From the NCBI GenBank assembly GCA_019136035.1, contig JAGVUW010000561.1, positions 1 to 7,814 on the forward strand: a DNA stretch of 7,814 nt, read 5' to 3'. This stretch comes from Verrucomicrobiota bacterium (lineage in GTDB: Bacteria > Verrucomicrobiota > Lentisphaeria > Oligosphaerales > JAFGRS01). The translations under genes and the position numbers were made by a program. Positions 5,231 through 7,814 of this stretch are shown piece after piece (within the stretch, counting starts at the first letter, position 1; each line of letters starts with the position of its first letter). The notes under the pieces are model-generated. The model was given only the letters and a program-made list of their open reading frames with translations. It had not been told where the DNA came from and ran no database searches.

Positions 5231-5625
5231 TGATTTCCGTCGAGCAATGGCAGGCCGAGAACGAGCGCCTGCAGGACGACTGCGCAGAACTGCGATCGAC
5301 CCTGCAGGACCTGCAGCAGGCTGTCTGTCGTCTGCAGGCAGACCTGAGCAGGGCGGAGGCGGAGGCATCCGAGGCCCGAGAGCGGGAGCATACGGCCCGT
5401 ATCCTGGAGGGGCGGGCCCTGCAGAAATATATCGCTGCAACGCGAGACGCTGCTGCCCGCGCCAAACCGCTGCGGGAACAGATGGAGGCGGTGTGTTCCG
5501 CCCGGCTGGAGGGCCGCGAGGAGATGCGGGCGGCCGTGGTGGCGTGGCTGCAGCAGCTGGCGTGGCTGCAGTTGCAAGAGCTGGACGCCCTGGTTGGCCC
5601 CATCGCGCGGCTGGAGGTGGAGTGA
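5230..5625 (+). CDS. Second coiled-coil protein, unknown function
   Basis: A 131-aa protein; ATG at 5230 overlaps the previous stop by one base, with GGGGGTGG just upstream; an in-frame GTG at 5227 is less well spaced. Nearly all helical: QWQAENERLQDDCAELRSTL opens a coiled coil that continues to about residue 65 (LSRAEAEASEAREREHTAR), followed by a basic helix (AATRDAAARAKPLREQ) and a Trp/Leu/Gln-rich helix (AWLQQLAWLQLQELDALVG, about 104-123). The last residues LEVE are encoded by the GGAGGTGGAG that serves the next gene. No family recognised. It resembles its upstream neighbour in style and may be a diverged paralogue or partner; heteromeric coiled-coil pairing is an inference. Confidence 0.8.
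   Translation: MISVEQWQAENERLQDDCAELRSTLQDLQQAVCRLQADLSRAEAEASEAREREHTARILEGRALQKYIAATRDAAARAKPLREQMEAVCSARLEGREEMRAAVVAWLQQLAWLQLQELDALVGPIARLEVE
5613..5618 (+). promoter_or_regulatory. Ribosome binding site of the 17-aa ORF
   Basis: GGAGGT lies 6 bases before the ATG at 5625 and is the best-placed site for translating the tiny ORF. It is embedded in the last codons of the upstream gene. Confidence 0.6.
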
Positions 5626-5678
5626 TGACCCACGACGAGATGCGCCGCCGACTGGCGGACGCGGAGGTGCCGGCATGA
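5625..5678 (+). CDS. 17-aa mini-ORF, probable remnant of an ABA-sandwich-type gene
   Basis: ATG at 5625 overlaps the upstream stop (TGATG), has a full GGAGGT site, and ends in a TGA that overlaps the next ATG (ATGA), exactly the architecture of the real genes around it. The peptide MTHDEMRRRLADAEVPA matches the start of the protein encoded at 6085 (MTDREMRVRLAQA) at nine of thirteen positions. The simplest reading is the head of a duplicated gene whose body was deleted, keeping start and coupling signals. It also contains the GGAGGT (5663-5668) of the following gene, so translating it may couple the neighbours. A functional micropeptide is possible but not shown. Confidence 0.5.
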   Translation: MTHDEMRRRLADAEVPA

Positions 5679-6085
5679 GCGAGCGAGTTGTCAACCATCA
5701 GTTGATAGCTGACCCCCTGAGCGGCGAGCGCCTGGATGCCATCCGGGCGAGACTGGATGCGGCGCCATCTGCTCCGTGGATTGCGGCGCCAGACTGCATC
5801 GGCCCGACCATCCGCATCTACGCTGGAGACCATAAGTGCGCCGTCGCGGTGGGGCTGATGTGCGACGAGGGTCGGCGGGACAGCATTGCCGCATTGACGG
5901 CCAACGCCCCCGCTGACCTGCGCGACCTGTTGGCTGAGGTGCAGCGCCTGCAGGCTGAGGTTGACCGGCTGAGGGGCCCACGTCGGCACTGCTACCACTG
6001 CCTCGAGGACCTGCCCCAGGGTGCCACCGACGACTGCTGCGACGGCTGCCGGGACCAACTGAGGCGTGACGAGGAGGCGGAATGA
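5675..6085 (+). CDS. Ea22-like coiled-coil protein with Cys-pair tail
   Basis: A 136-aa protein; ATG overlaps the mini-ORF stop, with GGAGGT at 5663-5668. Residues 16-36 (SGERLDAIRARLDAAPSAPW, then I) match the opening of a widespread phage protein type in which an ERLxxIRARLxAA...PW start is followed by a beta region and an AxFIAxAxxDVPxLLAEVxRLxAE ending. Here that ending is SIAALTANAPADLRDLLAEV, then QRLQAEVDRL (70-99). Proteins of this style are often called Ea22-like; their function is unknown. Unusually it carries a C-terminal zinc-type tail: Cys106-x2-Cys109, then Cys121-Cys122-x2-Cys125. The coiled-coil part shares a 28-bp identical DNA stretch with the protein encoded at 4559-5230. 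The stop overlaps the following ATG. Confidence 0.8.
   Translation: MSERVVNHQLIADPLSGERLDAIRARLDAAPSAPWIAAPDCIGPTIRIYAGDHKCAVAVGLMCDEGRRDSIAALTANAPADLRDLLAEVQRLQAEVDRLRGPRRHCYHCLEDLPQGATDDCCDGCRDQLRRDEEAE
5943..5970 (+). repeat. 28-bp repeat identical to 4872-4899
   Basis: 28 bases identical to a segment of the first coiled-coil gene, encoding QRLQAEVDRL here versus ERLQAEVDRL there. The match includes all synonymous positions, pointing to recent exchange or duplication between non-adjacent genes about 1.07 kb apart. Confidence 0.85.
6071..6077 (+). promoter_or_regulatory. Ribosome binding site choosing between two adjacent ATGs
   Basis: GAGGAGG is 4 bases before the ATG at 6082 and 7 before the in-frame ATG at 6085. 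The second spacing is more usual, and the mini-ORF at 5625 starts with a single Met in the same context, so 6085 is preferred. Confidence 0.55.
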
Positions 6086-6477
6086 TGACAGACCGCGAGA
6101 TGCGCGTCCGGTTAGCGCAGGCGATGGGGTGGAGGGATTTGCGGGCCGGCGCAGTGAGAACGCTCAGCGGCGTGTTCCCGGAACAGAACATCCTGGTGCG
6201 CACAGAGGTGCCCGACCCATTGGAGAGCGACCGCGACGCGGCCCTGCTGCGGGCGTGGTGCCTGGAGCGGGGGTGGACAGTCAAGTCGGAACACACCCCT
6301 GTGGCCCTCACCATCGTCAACAGAGCATGGCCTGCCGTGATGGTGAGAGTGAGCCGGGCGCCCGTTGTGGTGTCCGCTCTGGTGCGCCACGCTGACGAGC
6401 CTGACCCCTGTCGCCGTGAACGGCTTGCGCTATGTAGGGCCGTGCTGCAGGCTATCGAGGCCGGAGGTGAGGCATGA
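6085..6477 (+). CDS. Probable phage ABA-sandwich-type protein
   Basis: A 130-aa protein (131 if the ATG at 6082 is used). It starts MTDREMRVRLAQAMGWRDL, the MGWR opening typical of small phage proteins built around an alpha-beta-alpha sandwich. The middle holds DPLESDRDAALLRAWCLERG (44-63), equivalent to the family's D-x-x-A-x-x-x-x-x-x-ERGW segment, then beta strands WTVKSEH, VALTIVN and AVMVRVSR (64-90). The C-terminal helix RRERLALCRAVLQAIEAGGE (110-129) matches the usual A-L-C-R-A-x-L-x-A-x-E ending. No catalytic residues are known for such proteins; role unknown. Its N-terminus is duplicated in the 17-aa mini-ORF upstream. The last codons carry the GGAGGT of the next gene, and the stop overlaps its ATG. 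Confidence 0.8.
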   Translation: MTDREMRVRLAQAMGWRDLRAGAVRTLSGVFPEQNILVRTEVPDPLESDRDAALLRAWCLERGWTVKSEHTPVALTIVNRAWPAVMVRVSRAPVVVSALVRHADEPDPCRRERLALCRAVLQAIEAGGEA

Positions 6478-6767
6478 GCGCCTGGACGCTGGAGGCCGTC
6501 TGCCGGCGCATCTCCGGCGGCGCTGACCGCCGCTACCACGAGGACAGCCACGTTACTCCGGGCCAATACATGGAGGCCTGCGCCATGCTGGACGAGGGGT
6601 GCCCGCCCAGCCTGCTGGCGGAGGCGGTCTGGCGCCTGGAGCGGATCGCCTGGTTCCGTCAGGCCGGCATCACGGCTGAGCCCTGGGACCTGACCGGCGC
6701 GGACGTGGAGCGCCTGACGCGCGTTGAGCCCTGGAACCCGTCCGGGCAGATGGACCTGGGACTATGA
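6474..6767 (+). CDS. Protein of unknown function
   Basis: A 97-aa protein; ATG overlaps the previous stop (ATGA), with GGAGGT at 6463-6468. No family recognised. It is helical in the first two thirds: WTLEAVCRRISGGADRR (4-20), TPGQYMEACAMLDEG (28-42) and PSLLAEAVWRLERIAWFRQAG (45-65, a strongly amphipathic helix). It ends in a Pro/Trp-rich tail (WDLTGADVERLTRVEPWNP). Three Cys residues (10, 36, 43) are not in CxxC pairs. No signal peptide or membrane span. Good start signal and coupling on both sides make it a real gene, most likely a small cytoplasmic helper protein of the accessory block. Confidence 0.78.
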   Translation: MSAWTLEAVCRRISGGADRRYHEDSHVTPGQYMEACAMLDEGCPPSLLAEAVWRLERIAWFRQAGITAEPWDLTGADVERLTRVEPWNPSGQMDLGL

Positions 6768-7267
6768 GCCGCCGGACGTATATCGACGCACCCCACGCGC
6801 CGCAGCCCCAGGACGGTGAGTCCCCGGTGTCCGTCATCCACGTCGGCCACCTTCCCCATTGGCACTGGCTCATTGAGGGACAGGATGAGGGCCGACGGGA
6901 CACGTGGTGCGGCCTGTCGGCGCAGTACGCCACAGCCCGCGTCGAGACCGGTATGCCCACGTGTCAGGCGTGCATCGACGCCCGCCACCACCACGAGGCC
7001 GACAAGCGCGAGCGGGCAACCCGGGAGCGCTGGCTGGCCGGCAAGCGCCGACCCGGCATCCGCGAGCGCCTGGATGCGGCTCGGCGTGAGGGCGCGGATG
7101 CCATGCTCTCACGGGTGGTAGAGGCCCTGGAGGGCTGGATGCTTCTGCACGAGGCTACATGGCAGGACACCACCCGGGACCAGGAGGACCGCGACGAGGC
7201 CCTGGTGCGCGGGTCGGAGGCCAGGACGTGCTGGCACACCGTGCGGGCGCTGGAGGTGGCGCCGTGA
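6764..7267 (+). CDS. Zinc-binding-type phage protein with helical tail
   Basis: A 167-aa protein; ATG overlaps the previous stop (ATGA), though the ribosome binding site is weak, so coupling is probably needed. Residues 24-75 form a likely zinc site: VIHVGHLPHWHW (His26, His29, His32, His34), then TWCGL with Cys49, then MPTCQACIDARHHH with Cys67-x2-Cys70. The H...T-x-CG...TCxxC arrangement is common in small proteins of actinobacteriophages. After it comes a charged helical segment (ADKRERATRERWLAGKRR, 79-96; RERLDAARREGADAM) and a C-terminal helix GWMLLHEATWQ (124-134) to TCWHTVRALEVAP, whose TVRAL end recalls the AIRAL end of the gene at 4559-5230. Function unknown. The end encodes the GGAGGT of the next gene. 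Confidence 0.8.
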   Translation: MSRRTYIDAPHAPQPQDGESPVSVIHVGHLPHWHWLIEGQDEGRRDTWCGLSAQYATARVETGMPTCQACIDARHHHEADKRERATRERWLAGKRRPGIRERLDAARREGADAMLSRVVEALEGWMLLHEATWQDTTRDQEDRDEALVRGSEARTCWHTVRALEVAP

Positions 7268-7623
7268 ACCCGCCCCGAGAGACCCCCATCACCATCGTCG
7301 GCCGCGACAAGCGCAGGCACGTCGTCCCGGGCCGACCCTACCGCGGGCTGGCGATGGTGCGGCCTTACGACCTGCGTCGCGACCCCATCGAGCCGGTCCC
7401 GCAGCGAGCGGCCCGGCCGTGCTGGGGCATCTGGCACCTGGAGTCGGGCCTGAACCTCGGCGCTGTCTGGGGCCGGGTGCGGGCGGCGTGGGCAGAGTTC
7501 TGTCGCCTGGCCGAGGCGGCCGACTGGGACCGCCCGATGGCCGAGGTCCTGGCCGACCAGGACTGCCGCCGGGTGCACGAGGACCTGCGGCGAGCCTACT
7601 ACAGCGAGTTGTGTGGGTCATGA
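7264..7623 (+). CDS. Protein of unknown function
   Basis: A 119-aa protein with GTG start at 7264, overlapping the previous stop (GTGA) and preceded by GGAGGT at 7253-7258 (5-base spacing). No family recognised. The N-terminus (PITIVGRDKRRHVVPGRPYRG) is basic and beta-like, the middle holds RPCWGIWHLESG (51-62), and the C-terminal half is helical and acidic: AVWGRVRAAWAEFCRLAEAA (67-86), then DRPMAEVLADQDCRRVHEDL and RRAYYSELC. Cys residues at 53, 80, 101 and 117 are scattered, so a zinc site is doubtful. No signal peptide. The stop overlaps the next ATG. Confidence 0.76.
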   Translation: MNPPRETPITIVGRDKRRHVVPGRPYRGLAMVRPYDLRRDPIEPVPQRAARPCWGIWHLESGLNLGAVWGRVRAAWAEFCRLAEAADWDRPMAEVLADQDCRRVHEDLRRAYYSELCGS

Positions 7624-7814
7624 GCATCGCCGACACCGACATCCCCATCCCCAGCACGGCCAGCCTGCTCGACGTCGCATACCGGCGCCAGACGCCCGAC
7701 GAGGTGCGCGTGGCGCGAGCCCGAGAGGCCGGACAGCGGATAGGCCCCTGCCCGACGTGCGGGTGGCCGGCCACCTACGAGGACGTGACCATCCATCGAC
7801 CGGGCCAGCCCGAC
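7620..7814 (+). CDS. Start of a protein with a CxxC pair, 3' end outside window
   Basis: ATG at 7620 overlaps the previous stop (ATGA) and the frame stays open for 65 codons to the window edge. The ribosome binding site is weak, so start choice rests on the overlap. The peptide begins MSIADTDIPIPSTASLLDVA, has a basic helix (PDEVRVARAREAGQR, 26-40), then GPCPTCGWPA with Cys44-x2-Cys47, a likely half of a zinc ribbon whose second pair would lie beyond the window. Function unknown. Confidence 0.65.
   Translation, partial: MSIADTDIPIPSTASLLDVAYRRQTPDEVRVARAREAGQRIGPCPTCGWPATYEDVTIHRPGQPD

Noticed and set aside
5758..5791. Short direct repeat TGCGGCGCCA
   Set aside because: Two 10-bp copies encoding Ala-Ala-Pro; too short and explained by codon bias.
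4748..5956. Frequent CTGCAG palindromes as a possible protein-binding or methylation signal
   Set aside because: They follow from preferred Leu-Gln codons (CTG CAG) in coiled-coil genes and are also scattered in the helicase gene.
4898..6058. 386-codon open frame on the minus strand
   Set aside because: It lies antisense across four well-supported + strand genes, has no family pattern or ribosome binding site, and its Pro/Arg/Ala-rich composition is typical of antisense frames in GC-rich DNA.

Overview
The window is a GC-rich piece of what is most likely a tailed-phage or prophage genome: the end of a replication/recombination block followed by a long run of small accessory genes. All supported genes are on the + strand and almost every junction overlaps by 1-14 bases (ATGA, GTGA or TGATG), so the window reads as one dense polycistronic unit with strong GGAGG-type ribosome binding sites. 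The host cannot be fixed from sequence alone. High GC, GTG starts and small Cys-rich proteins of a style common in actinobacteriophages suggest Actinomycetota, but other GC-rich phyla are possible. No tRNA, rRNA, CRISPR array, insertion sequence, integrase, or structural or lysis gene is visible.

Replication/recombination block (1-3792). In order: the 3' part of a PD-(D/E)XK-like nuclease gene (1-564); a DnaB-type replicative helicase with intact ATPase motifs and a divergent N-terminus (579-1889); a winged-helix initiator / replisome-organiser-like protein (1886-2761); a 67-aa protein of unknown function (2758-2961); a RecU-like Holliday junction resolvase (2954-3463); and a small Cys-rich, probably zinc-binding protein (3460-3792). 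The initiator presumably melts the origin and recruits or loads the helicase, and the resolvase would process replication or recombination intermediates before packaging. The most interesting signal is inside the initiator gene. Five copies of GTTACA/TGTAAC (two direct, three inverted, mostly 10 bp apart) lie in about 48 bp, followed at once by a 38-bp CAGAAG repeat and a GC hairpin. The hexamer is read in different codon frames, which points to selection on the DNA itself, so this is a good candidate for the phage replication origin.

Hinge (3793-3895). The only sizeable break between confident genes is 103 bp. It contains three short hairpins and possibly a TTG-started 36-codon ORF.

Accessory block (3896-7814). 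A Sec-type exported protein with an internal duplication is followed by a small possible winged-helix protein, two coiled-coil proteins, a 17-aa mini-ORF resembling the start of a downstream gene, an Ea22-like coiled-coil protein with a CxxC/CCxxC tail, a probable phage ABA-sandwich-type protein, and four genes of unknown or partly recognised type, several with Cys pairs. The last gene runs off the window. DNA repeats shared between the coiled-coil genes, and the mini-ORF, suggest that this block evolves by local duplication, recombination and truncation.
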